In this document: in pieces, positions 7,914 to 15,156 of the stretch
Position numbering within the stretch: position 1 is the first letter of the stretch
Layout of the letters: each line of letters starts with the position of its first letter
Source of the DNA: Cyclostephanos tholiformis
Taxonomy: Eukaryota > Bacillariophyta > Thalassiosirophyceae > Thalassiosirales > Thalassiosiraceae
DNA: 15,156 nucleotides
Direction of reading: 5' to 3'
Assembly: GCA_036939975.1 (NCBI GenBank)
Contig: JALLPB010000503.1
Coordinates: 1-15,156, forward strand
Made by a program: the position numbers and the translations under genes
Notes under the pieces: model-generated
Seen by the model: only the letters and a program-made list of their open reading frames with translations
Databases searched by the model: none
What the model was told of the DNA's origin: nothing

Positions 7914-8633
7914 TTAATTAATTAAATTACTATTGTTCTTTTTGGGGATAGGGAGACCGTACTTCTTATTTAATGGATACCCCCCGTCCTCCTGCGCCTT
8001 CCTCTTCCTATCAATCTCCGCCAGACTCTCTGTGGTAGTAATGCAATTCTTTTTAATCTCATATATGGCCAAAACAATGGTCCCAAGTGCACAACCATGA
8101 TTTTGATGGTGCATTTTCCTCTCCACAGTGTCAGAAACATGAGGATCCGCACTAAAAACCTTTGTCACCTGCACAAGAGCCCCATCAAAGTGCCTGGCAT
8201 GCTTTACCATGTGGCGCTTCAAAAAACCAACATGACAATGATCAATCCCATCGGTCACCCAATAGCAGGAGATGGTAGTCTCCTCTTGCCCATCCACCAA
8301 AATCTGCTCCTTCCTGAGACGGAGCAGAGTATCCTCCTTGACTACTGTCCCACACACATCATGCTCCTTGCACGAGCGGCCACGATCTCCCCTCTCAATC
8401 CCCACAATTTCGACAGTGATGCCCGATGGATGGGTTGCCTCCTCAGCCATTGCACCAGATGGGAGCTTTACCCCATCGTATTTTTTTTCATCCAAAGCAA
8501 CACCCCTGTCGAATGTTAAGGTGAGAACACAATCAACAGACAAGCGGCCGCAGTTGCCCTTATCGGCGTTGATGCCGGGCAGACTGGTTGCCATGTTCTT
8601 GGCACTCAAACAGGCTGGCTTCTTCTCGGCCAT
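7914..8633 (-). CDS. Transposon accessory protein, intact, HIRAN-like centre (hypothesis)
   Basis: An intact frame on the minus strand inside the pogo-like element. ATG 8633 is chosen because it sits in ACCATGGCC, a strong initiation context; an ATG two codons upstream (8639) would give 241 residues. About the first 85 residues are variable-looking. Residues about 95-165 (numbered from 8639) contain CGTVVKEDTLLRLRKEQI, EETTISCYWVTDGID, CHVGFLKRHM and FDGALVQVTKVF. The order of a G-x-V strand, an R/L-rich strand, a 'D/E..T/A-I' strand, a V-G-[FHY]-L turn and a DG..Q strand resembles the HIRAN domain of HLTF/Rad5-type proteins. The C-terminus is basic (DRKRKAQ, NKKYGLPIPKKNN) and could be a nuclear localisation signal. 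No DDE motif or known transposase feature is present. The HIRAN assignment is from memory of the pattern; no search was made. Confidence 0.7.
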   Translation of the reverse strand: MAEKKPACLSAKNMATSLPGINADKGNCGRLSVDCVLTLTFDRGVALDEKKYDGVKLPSGAMAEEATHPSGITVEIVGIERGDRGRSCKEHDVCGTVVKEDTLLRLRKEQILVDGQEETTISCYWVTDGIDHCHVGFLKRHMVKHARHFDGALVQVTKVFSADPHVSDTVERKMHHQNHGCALGTIVLAIYEIKKNCITTTESLAEIDRKRKAQEDGGYPLNKKYGLPIPKKNNSNLIN

Positions 8634-8830
8634 GGTCATTCAGAGGAGTACAAATACTCTCCAGCTTGGATCCAATGGCAAGGTAGGGCAAAGTGGGGAT
8701 TGCCAGAAAGATCTTTTCAAGGCGGACTCATTTAGCGCATCTAATTAACATCAAACTGTAGAATCTGGCAAGAAATTGGCAGATTTAGAGAATTTGTGCT
8801 TATAGGCATCGCGCAACAGGGTGCTAATTA
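8634..8830 (-). promoter_or_regulatory. Presumed promoter and leader region of the accessory gene
   Basis: About 200 bp lie between the accessory start codon and the right terminal repeat, with no other gene. Any promoter for the minus-strand gene must lie here or in the repeat itself. I see no clear TATA box. This is inferred from position only. Confidence 0.3.
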
Positions 8831-8889
8831 CGATAGATTTAGTGTCTGGTGCTTAAACCCTGGTGGTGCTTAAACCCCGGCCTCTATGG
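8831..8889 (-). repeat. Right terminal inverted repeat, with duplicated subterminal motif
   Basis: TGGTGCTTAAACCC occurs twice in direct orientation, at 8847-8860 and 8864-8877, 17 bp apart. Only one copy is seen at the left end. Such repeats are often transposase-binding sites, but that is inference here. Confidence 0.75.
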
Positions 8890-9127
8890 TAGATAGATAG
8901 ATAAGACCTAGGCACTCTTATCTATAGTCTCTCCTGTCGATACCATTTGTACGATGGGACTCTGATGGGTAATGACTAATTTGTTCAGACTGTCAATATG
9001 TAGACGATTGTGGCCGGGCAGGACAGAGTTATGTATTGAGGGTTTTAATTGCATTGGATATGTTCCGGAGGAGAATCCAGGATTCAATTTTTGGATGCCA
9101 CATTCAACCACCAAAGCTGAGTAGTTA
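8890..9127. other. Spacer with short (GATA)n; no gene seen
   Basis: GATA is repeated about three times at 8892-8903 next to the target-site TA. The rest shows no similarity to the corresponding upstream part of the second Tc1-like copy, so the first copy appears to begin at about 9128. Confidence 0.5.
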
Positions 9128-10197
9128 GGGATACTCAATTTCTCCCCCATCCGAGCATTGGTGGATCACGGGGATACAATATCCCCCTCTGTCAGATGAT
9201 GGTCAATGCATATTGTGTTGGGAACCCTCCCCCCAAGGGAATGCTAAGGAGCATGTAGCGGTGGAAAGCAAATGGGGTAATTCCCTTCTGGACGACCAGA
9301 AACAAGTCGACAACCACATTGTCAGAGCAGCAGTATCTCCTGCTGCTTGTCATTTTCAAGCTAATCTGGCCCCAATCAATGATTTTTGAGGTCATCGCAT
9401 TTGTTGCAAATGAAAACAATGATGCTAGGTTTTTAATGGAGAAATATGTGAGTGGAGAGTTGAGCTTTCCAGAGGTTGGGCTACACAATGAAGGTGACAT
9501 CTACCATTGCCTATCAGGCATTTACAGAGCATAACCTAAATTGCTGCTGCCTTTATTGGACATGACCCCGGCTGGTTGGCATCCATGGCATTCCTTGGCA
9601 TCAGTTGATAGATGTGGATGAGTTTGGACTCTATTTGAATGCAGCCAATTGTAAATATGACTCATCTCCCCGCAGCTTGAAGATTTGGAATTTGGAAGGA
9701 GGGTAATTATAATGGGGGAACTTTTAAGTTGACAAACATATTGGCAGTGGAGACGGGCGACCCTCCAAACCCCTGCAGTAGAGACTGGCTTGGTGAGTAA
9801 TCCTTGTGTTTGGGCACGAGTTACCACCAACCCTGGGACATCCGCAGCTGCCTACCATGTATTCATGGAGCACATGCTCAACAAGTTTGATACAATAGGG
9901 AATCCAGCTCTTTGCCAGACTTTGATACACAATTTGATATCGCACCATGCTCATGAGGTTTTTAAAACCATTTGTGAGCTTAGGCATCATTTCATTTGCT
10001 GTCCACTGTACCATCTGCAGGATGAGACAATCAATTACGTGATTTATCAGGTATGTGTTATTCTTGTTAGACACTGGTCAGATGTTGAGGATTTAGAGAC
10101 AATAAAAGCAATTGTTGTTGTTGAAGAAATAATGTACAATGATATTAAGTCCTTGATGGAGAATATTTTCATTGACTGTGGCTACATATGGAATTAA
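9128..10197 (+). pseudogene. Tc1-like transposase relic (copy 1)
   Basis: Recognisable blocks in shifting frames are: QYLLLLVIFKLIWPQS; a DEFGLYLNAAN block with the first catalytic Asp (about 9617); VTTNPGTSAAAYHVFMEHML; then TLIHNLISHHAHEVF, CPLYHLQDETINYVIYQV and finally FIDCGYIWN before TAA at 10195. The last 135 codons (9790-10197) are open. In copy 2 the second motif reads LIHDNLT. Here the GAT codon of the catalytic Asp is deleted. The third acidic residue (VEY in copy 2) is Asn (INY). Together with several frameshifts and stops between 9500 and 9790, this copy cannot be active. Confidence 0.65.
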
Positions 10198-11055
10198 TGC
10201 AATAGTAGAATATATCACTAGAATGCTATAAGTAATTCATTTTGAAAATACTAATTCAATAATATGCAATACATAATCAGCTGTCATGCCTGAGCATGTT
10301 AACTTCTAGCCTCATCATTCTCCCTAGAGATGTCAACAACTCTATAAAGGGGACAATACCAGTTAATAAAGTCATTGAGATGCAAAAATAAAATCAGCAA
10401 ACACTCATCTGAGGCCATTTTAGCAATGACGCTTGCCCTTCTTCCTAGGATTGGAATTGAAGGCATGACATTTATTGACCCTGGTAGCATGGAGCTTTGT
10501 GATCAGAGGAAGATGCTGCTGGAGGGAGTGCAGCTCTGCCTTGCTAGATGTCTGCTGCCGCATCATATGTCCAGTGGCAGCAGAGAGGACATTTGTTTCA
10601 TCAAGACTCAACTTGGAGCTCGACAGAAGCTTGAAACTTTCACAAACTGAGCTTACAAACATTGTCCAATTCTTAAGTGGGTGCTGATCTGTGTCAGGGA
10701 TGCATTCATGGGCCATCAACATTTCAGCATAGCTTGTCGGAGGCCATGGAGATGATGTCCTTCTCAAAAATAGCTGGTCTGGTGCTGAAACTTGCAGGAA
10801 TGGTCTTGATGCAGTCCTTGCATGTCAAAGAAAGGGCATCCCCACAATACATACACATCGTGGGACAGCAGCAGGCATACTGCTTCTGTAGAACTTGGTG
10901 TCCCAAGGCTTCTTCCTGCCCCTATTCTTGAATTCCAACATCCACTTGTCAAACTTGGCATTTAATGCTGCCTTCTAATGCTGCAGATTGGCAATGTTGA
11001 TGATGCACATGACCATCCCCTTGCATTTGCAAGAGGGACAATCAAATTCTGTGAC

Positions 11056-11136
11056 CTGAAGAAGCAAACAAAGGACATGACAAAGATAGGTGTGGTTTAA
11101 CATCATGCCGATAAAAAAGTCAAACAAAAAACTTAC
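11056..11136 (-). other. Spliceosomal intron in the accessory gene, 81 bp
   Basis: On the minus strand the donor is GCAAG|GTAAGT and the acceptor is GCTTCTTCAG|GTCACAG. Removing it joins GDIFQYDESK to VTEFDCPSC in frame. In copy 2 the homologous acceptor region (13951, CTCATTAAG|GTTGCC) keeps an AG. This supports a real gene on the minus strand rather than a chance frame. Confidence 0.65.
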
Positions 11137-11420
11137 CTTGCTCTCGTCGTATTGAAAAATGTCACCAGGAGCAACTTCACTACCTTCCTCTTTGTTTTTA
11201 GTTTCTCAATGCTCAGCTTTGCTGCATTGTTCTGGGATTGGCGGACGGCTTCCGCAAGGTTGATTCCCAGTCAAAATGTACTTGTACATCAGAACAAGAT
11301 GATGCACTCCCCCCACTCTTTTGGATATTCTCCTGGTGGTCTTAGACTTGCAACAAGGCAATAATAAAGACAGACTTGGTGATGCCATCAAGAGTCCACT
11401 TACCCAAGGTCTTGACAGCC

Positions 11421-11433
11421 GGGGGGGGGGGGG
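11421..11433 (+). repeat. 13-G homopolymer
   Basis: A run of 13 G inside the minus-strand accessory gene (Pro codons in its frame). It is a likely place for slippage or sequencing length error, and the reading frame of the gene is unreliable across it. Confidence 0.9.
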
Positions 11434-12103
11434 AATCACCCAAAATCTCAGACTTGTCAACAGTGAGGGCTTTGTAGAGAATGTGAAGCTTCATGTTCAT
11501 GGAGTAGGTCTTCTGGCATTTTGTTGACCCAAAAAATAGCGGCATGAAGTCGCTGTATTCATCACGTGGCAAGAGATCTTTGGGATTGGGGTTTGGGAGC
11601 CCCCCAAAGTAGGAGCACCCCTCATCATCATCACTGGAGTCATCATCATCATCATCATCACCGGAGTTGTTGAGAGCCTCGACCTTGACATCGATAGATG
11701 CATGGATGGTAGAGATATCCTAATTGGAGATTGGCTTGGAGGCAGATTTTTGTTGAGGGGCAAGGATGATGGTGACCTTGGTAGTGTGAGGAATGTGGTC
11801 CACATTGGCAGCAGATTTTTGAGTCCGAGCAGCACCAGACTGGAGTAGGTATGACCTTCTCCCCAATGGTGTGATGGTTAGTGGTGCCAGTTATGAAGGC
11901 ACAGGAAGTTAGGGAAGGTGCAGAATGCTGGGGGAGGAGTGGGTGGGAGAGGCTGATGCTCATGGCAAGAGCAATATTGTTGGGCAGAAGTAGTAGGATG
12001 GGATTTGTCCATTGCTTTTCTGATTTTTGTGGTTGGCCTCTGTCACTGTCTCTCCTCTCAGCGGCCAAATACTACTGGAAATGGAATTGGTACATTCCCT
12101 ATG

Positions 12104-12147
12104 CCATGTAATTCCTAACCCTTATCTAACTCTTAATTACTATGGCC
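12104..12147 (-). repeat. Right terminal repeat of copy 1 (shortened)
   Basis: CCATGTAATTCCTAACCCTTA matches the inner part of the right end of copy 2, and CTCTTAATTACTATGGC resembles its outer part (ACTTAACTACTAAGGC). The middle iterated portion is missing, as are the last few bases that would reach the element tip. It abuts copy 2. Confidence 0.6.
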
Positions 12148-12153
12148 TTATTA

Positions 12154-12246
12154 ACAGTTGTCATCAGGAGTTAGCTAAGGAAGGGTTTGCTAAGGGTTAA
12201 ATAAAGGTAAGCTAATGGTTAGCTATAAGGGTTAGGAATTACCTGG
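12154..12246 (+). repeat. Left terminal inverted repeat of copy 2, TTAGCTAAGG-rich
   Basis: About 93 bp contain repeated GTTAGCTAAGG/GCTAAGGG words and end in the AAGGGTTAGGAATTACCTGG block, which is exactly reverse-complementary to 14259-14278. Confidence 0.75.
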
Positions 12247-12273
12247 AGATCAGAGTCAATAAACTCACCCCTC

Positions 12274-13596
12274 ATGGCCACCACTACCACCTTCTTCAAT
12301 TGCCCTGCCTAAAGCCCCCCATCACCAGGAGATGCTGCTGTTCAACCTAATGTTAGCATCAGGCCCCACCAACAATCCATCCCACTGGCACCGCTCCCCG
12401 GTCTAGGTGAGGGCGGGAAATAATTATCAACCATGCACATCACCATTGTCAACATCGAGTTCCCCCCCCCCACCACTGCCATGGACCTATTTCAGAGGGA
12501 AGATGGGAAGATGATGCCGCAACATGGCATCAGAGGAATGTGATCCCAAGGGTAGAAAGGGGGCCATGGGATTCTCAATTCCTCCCCCACCCGATTGTCG
12601 GCGGATCAAAAGGGTATGGTAACCCATTCTGCCAGATGATGGTGGAGGCTAATCGTGCCGGGAATCCGGCACCCAAGGAAATGTTGTTGAGCATCCAGCG
12701 TTGGAGTAATCTCTCAGTTCCCTTCAGAATGACCGGATATAAGCCATTGTCTGCTTTCTTATTGAGGCAATACCTCCTTCTTCTTGTAATGTTCAAGCTA
12801 ATTTGGCCACAGGCCAACTACTGCAAATGCATCGCATTCATTGAGAACGAGAGCAACAACGCGAAGATTTTTTTAGAGCAGGACATGGGTAAAGCCCTAA
12901 GGAAGCTGGACTACACCCAGAAGGTGACATCGACATTGCCTTCCAGGCATTTATCCAGAGAAATCTGGATCATCGTCACCTTTACTGGACACAACCTTAG
13001 CTGGTTGGAATATACGGGATTCCGCGGTGACAGTTGATTAATGAGGATGAGTTTGGCCTGCATCTCAATGCAGCAAACCAAAAATATGACTCCTCTCCCC
13101 ACGGATTGCAGATCTGCAAGCCCAGAAATTATGATCATGGAACATTTGAATTGACAATCATCTTGGCAGTGGAAACAGGTGATCCGGATATTCTTGATGG
13201 AAATATTGGATCAGTGAATAAACCTTGCATTAGAGCATAGGTAACCACCAAGCCCGGCACATCTGTGATGGCATATTGTATTTTTGTTGAGCATGTGCTC
13301 AACATTGATGATGCAGTTGAGAATCTGGCATTGTCGGACTCTCATCCACGATAACCTCACCTTGCACCATGCGCCAGAGGTTTACAAGGCTGTTAAAGAG
13401 TGCTGTCACCGTGTCATTTGCCGTCTGCCATATCATTCACAGGATGGCCTTGTAGAGTATGCGATCAATCAGGTTTGTGCTAATTTGGTAAAATGCTGGT
13501 CCAAGGTGAAGGATCTCAAGACAATGAAGATTATTATTGAGAAAATTATAAATGAAGGCATCCATTCGATGGATGAGACATTTTTACATTGCACTT
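12274..13596 (+). pseudogene. Tc1-like DD34E transposase relic (copy 2)
   Basis: The likely start is ATG 12274 (CTCATGGCC, then MATTTTFFNCPA), 28 bp inside the left terminal repeat, followed at once by a stop and frame changes. Recognisable blocks are: EMLLSIQRWSNLSVPFRMTG; QYLLLLVMFKLIWPQANYC; then, frameshifted, INEDEFGLHLNAANQKY with the first Asp (about 13045); LTIILAVETGDP; and, after a TAG at 13238 and another shift, LIHDNLTLHHAPEVY and CRLPYHSQDGLVEYAINQV. From the second-motif Asp to the Glu of VEY are 34 intervening residues, the DD34E signature of Tc1-type transposases. The end is fused to accessory-gene sequence at about 13596, where the normal terminus (CGYIWN in copy 1) is lost. 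Catalytic residues are kept, but the frame is broken at least three times. Confidence 0.7.
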
Positions 13597-14113
13597 GGCA
13601 AAACTTGTTGGCAGCCATGGTGATTATGTCCTTCTCAAAAAAATGCCAGCCTGGCACTGACACTTGCAGGAATGACAATTGGTGATAGCTGTGCCATTCT
13701 TCCTGCAATCCTTGCAGGTCAAGGAGAGGATGTCCCCACAATAGGTCCACATCATGGGGCAGCAGCAGGCAAGCTAATGCTGAGGAAACTTGGTGCACAG
13801 GGGCTTCTTGGTGGTCCCATGCTTAAACTCGTTCATCCTTCTCTCAAAGTCACCATTGAACACTGTCTTCTCCCTACAAAGTTTATTGGTGTCAATGATA
13901 ACCCTGAACATCCCCCTGCACTCACATGAGGGACAGTCAAATTTGGCAACCTTAATGAGATGATAAAAGACACCAAGATCATGAGATTTAAAGATAATTC
14001 ATGACAATAAAAACTTAGTGCAATGGGTACCGACCGCAGTTCCAACAACACAGGACATTACAAGAGAAGTCGCGGAATGTTGGGGGGGAGTGGGGGGGGA
14101 GGCTGCCACTCAT
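13597..14113 (-). pseudogene. Convergent accessory gene relic of Tc1-like element (copy 2), internally deleted
   Basis: ATG 14113 lies in GCTCTCGCCATGAG, as in copy 1. After about 90 bp of N-terminal sequence (MSGSLPPHSPPTFRDFSC), roughly 740 bp found in copy 1 is missing and the intron sequence follows. The second exon (from 13950) reads VAKFDCPSCECRGMFRVII, NGDFERRMNEFKHGTTKKP, then LACCCPMMWTYCGD and LTCKDCRKN with a further CHSCKCQC that copy 1 lacks. The CPSC, CCCP..YCG and TCKDC blocks are kept in both copies, pointing to a metal-binding cluster. The C-terminal coiled or basic part is deleted. Confidence 0.55.
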
Positions 14114-14258
14114 GGCGAGAGCAAGATTTACTGGTGGAAGTGGGACGAGTGATTTGTCCATGGTGTTTATGATTATTTTTGTTCTGGCTCCCTCTCCCAA
14201 CTCGGACAAAATCAGATGAAAAAAGAACCTGGTATGCAAGCTCATGAGGCTTCCTATG

Positions 14259-14389
14259 CCAGGTAATTCCTAACCCTTGCTAAGTGCTAGCTAACCCTTA
14301 GCTAATCCTTACCTTACCCTTACCTTAGCCAACACTTAGCTAACCCTTAGCTAACCCTTAGTTAACTTAACTACTAAGGCGACAATTGA
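14259..14389 (-). repeat. Right terminal inverted repeat of copy 2, TTAGCTAAGG-rich
   Basis: About 131 bp, with CTAACCCTTAG-type units repeated at least four times (14300-14365) beyond the exact inner 20-bp match. It is longer than the left arm, probably through gain or loss of units. Confidence 0.75.
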
Positions 14390-15156
14390 TAATAGAGAAA
14401 ATAGTCAAAAACTACTCACCTGGCAGCAATGTAATTTTTGATCCCAAGGCAGGCCTTTTTGAGTTCAAAAACTATCACCCAAAGTGCCCCTAACTCACAA
14501 TGTCAGCATAATTCACCATCTTTGCCTCACCGCTGCTTATGGACTTTTAAAATATCGCACCTATTGCTAATTTAGGTCTCATGTTTTCCATAACCGTCAC
14601 CTAATATATTGTCACTTTTCAAATCTCTCATCCGGCAGTTTTGGTAATTCAAAATCCAAAGCTCAAGCCTTGTTGTAATTTTAAATCTTTCACCTGGTTA
14701 TGACACTTGATGACGATGGCCGCCAAGATGGACACAAGCGATAGAACAAGGCAACGCGACAAACAAAACAGTGCAGTGCAGCTCAAATAAGGCATGATGC
14801 CACATGAAAGGGAGGCATCAAAATGAGATGATAAGCGTGGACAATAGAGGGGGAACGCAACAATCAAAATACGTACCATTGCAATGCAATGCGACTGTGT
14901 ACACCAATCAACGATACGTCAGACGATGCAATGGGACAATGTGATGCAACAATGGGGACAAGACAATGCTGATGTCAAGGACAGAAACAACAATGGCAAA
15001 GACAACTATCTAAGATGAAGACGATTGCATTGGCGGGGACAAAGGATGACCACTATTGCCAAATCAGTGCTTCTCTCTCCAGGTGAGAAAAAGCGACAGT
15101 TTTTACCCTAGGTGTGACCAACAGAAACTATGGAGGTCTAGGTGAGTAGATTTTAA
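14390..15156. other. No gene seen; degenerate short repeats
   Basis: TCACCTGGCAGCAATGTAAT (14416) and TCATCCGGCAGTTTTGGTAA (14628) are related, and CAAAAACTA-[C/-]TCACC occurs at about 14407 and 14466. From about 14880 the plus strand is rich in GATGCAATG, GACAATG and GGGGACAA words, a loose minisatellite-like composition. The 76-residue minus-strand frame at 14649-14879 has no features. The window ends without a gene. Confidence 0.5.

Larger units (their letters stand above)
6386..8889. mobile_element. Pogo/Tigger-like DNA transposon, about 2.5 kb, two convergent genes
   Basis: The left end begins CCGTATAGGCTGGGG (6386) and the reverse complement of the right end begins CCATAGAGGCCGGGG (8889). 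The two agree at 24 of the first 28 positions, including GGGGTTTAAGCACCA. Weaker similarity goes on to about 60 bp (GACAGCTAAATCCATCG on the left, GACACTAAATCTATCG on the right). Both ends are flanked by TA (6384-6385 and 8890-8891), the target duplication expected for Tc1/mariner/pogo elements. Inside are a transposase on the plus strand (6589-7909) and an unrelated intact frame on the minus strand (7914-8633), whose stops lie 4 bp apart. The element therefore has defined ends and looks the youngest in the window. Confidence 0.8.
10420..11961 (-). pseudogene. Convergent accessory gene relic of Tc1-like element (copy 1), acidic and cysteine-rich
   Basis: The start codon is taken at 11961 because GCTCTTGCCATGAG there matches GCTCTCGCCATGAG at the same place in copy 2. 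The coding order is: a Ser/Thr/Pro-rich N-terminus (SLSHPLLPQHSAPSLTS); a Lys/Ser-rich part; an Asp/Ser tract from an ATC-rich repeat (about 11630-11665); a conserved-looking middle (LLPRDEYSDFMPLFFGSTK, LHILYKALTVDKSEI) in a frame open from 11719 to 11342; a charged region (LSIEKLKTKRK); an 81-bp intron (11136-11056); FDCPSCKCKG; then ACCCPTMCMYCG and LTCKDC, which look zinc-binding; and a C-terminus ending NPRKKGKRHC with the stop at 10420. It is broken by a TAG at 11722, several frameshifts (one at a 13-G run) and stops. I do not recognise the family. It faces the transposase, whose stop is about 220 bp away. Confidence 0.55.
9128..12147. mobile_element. Tc1-like DD34E transposon, copy 1, 5'-truncated, two convergent gene relics
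   Basis: Similarity to copy 2 begins abruptly at ACTCAATTTCTCCCCC (9133; copy 2 has TCTCAATTCCTCCCCC at 12573). It runs through the transposase, a convergent cysteine-rich gene and the right terminal repeat (CCATGTAATTCCTAACCC at 12104). The left terminal repeat and the gene start are missing. Copy 1 keeps two segments that copy 2 lacks (about 10185-10727 and 11138-11880), so it shows the fuller element, estimated at about 3.5 kb when whole. The right end stops at about 12147, directly against copy 2. Confidence 0.7.
12154..14389. mobile_element. Tc1-like DD34E transposon, copy 2, both ends present, internally deleted
   Basis: The left tip ACAGTTGTCATC (12154) and the right tip, read inward as TCAATTGTCGCC (14389), are similar and flanked by TA (12152-12153; 14390-14391), as expected for Tc1/mariner insertions. 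The long inverted ends include an exact 20-bp inner match (12227-12246 and 14259-14278). Inside are transposase and convergent accessory gene relics in the same order as in copy 1. Two blocks present in copy 1 are absent: the part between the genes with the accessory 3' end, and about 740 bp of its first exon. The length is 2,236 bp. Confidence 0.7.

Noticed and set aside
8097..8748. Plus-strand frames of 140 and 158 residues
   Set aside because: They lie opposite the intact accessory gene and have no domain features, so they are shadows of it.
12109..12243. Independent MITE with inverted ends
   Set aside because: The arms are the right end of Tc1-like copy 1 and the left end of copy 2.
1..15156. 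CRISPR arrays, rRNA, tRNA, prophage or integrated virus
   Set aside because: No regularly spaced repeats, no recognisable RNA gene core and no viral hallmark gene were seen by eye on either strand.

Overview
The window reads as eukaryotic nuclear DNA. There is no dense operon layout, the spacers are long, AT-rich or low-complexity, and short GT-AG introns of about 70-120 bp are visible. Most recognisable coding matter belongs to DNA transposons in various stages of decay. The transposase types, a Kazal plus 'GWPxCC' cysteine-rich protein and the intron sizes recall centric diatoms of the Thalassiosirales type. That is recall of family flavour without any search, so stramenopile is moderately likely and diatom is a reasonable guess. 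No rRNA, tRNA, CRISPR array or bacterial operon was seen.

Layout. 1-90: CT microsatellite. 90-1160: no gene. 1169-1452: diverged tandem duplication. 1819-2285: MITE-like element with inverted ends and an internal hairpin. 2437-2815: two-exon coding relic. 3211-3429: relic of a cysteine-rich module. 3946-4475: element bounded by a perfect 33-bp inverted repeat. 5263-6231: damaged gene for a Kazal-like, cysteine-rich, membrane-anchored protein. 6386-8889: a complete pogo/Tigger-like transposon with TA target duplication and inverted ends, carrying a frameshifted transposase (+) and an intact convergent second gene (-). 9128-12147 and 12154-14389: two diverged copies of one Tc1-like (DD34E) transposon joined by their ends. 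Each has a broken transposase (+) and a broken convergent cysteine-rich second gene (-). 14390-15156: no gene, degenerate repeats.

The main point is that two unrelated transposon families lying side by side share one plan: TIR, transposase pointing inward, accessory gene pointing inward from the other end, TIR. The accessory protein of the pogo-like element is an intact reading frame whose central part resembles the HIRAN fold (known in HLTF/Rad5 for binding 3' ends of single-stranded DNA). The accessory gene of the Tc1-like element has an acidic Asp/Ser tract, a spliced zinc-ribbon-like cysteine cluster and a basic C-terminus. Neither is a textbook component of its family. These are the best candidates here for undescribed biology.
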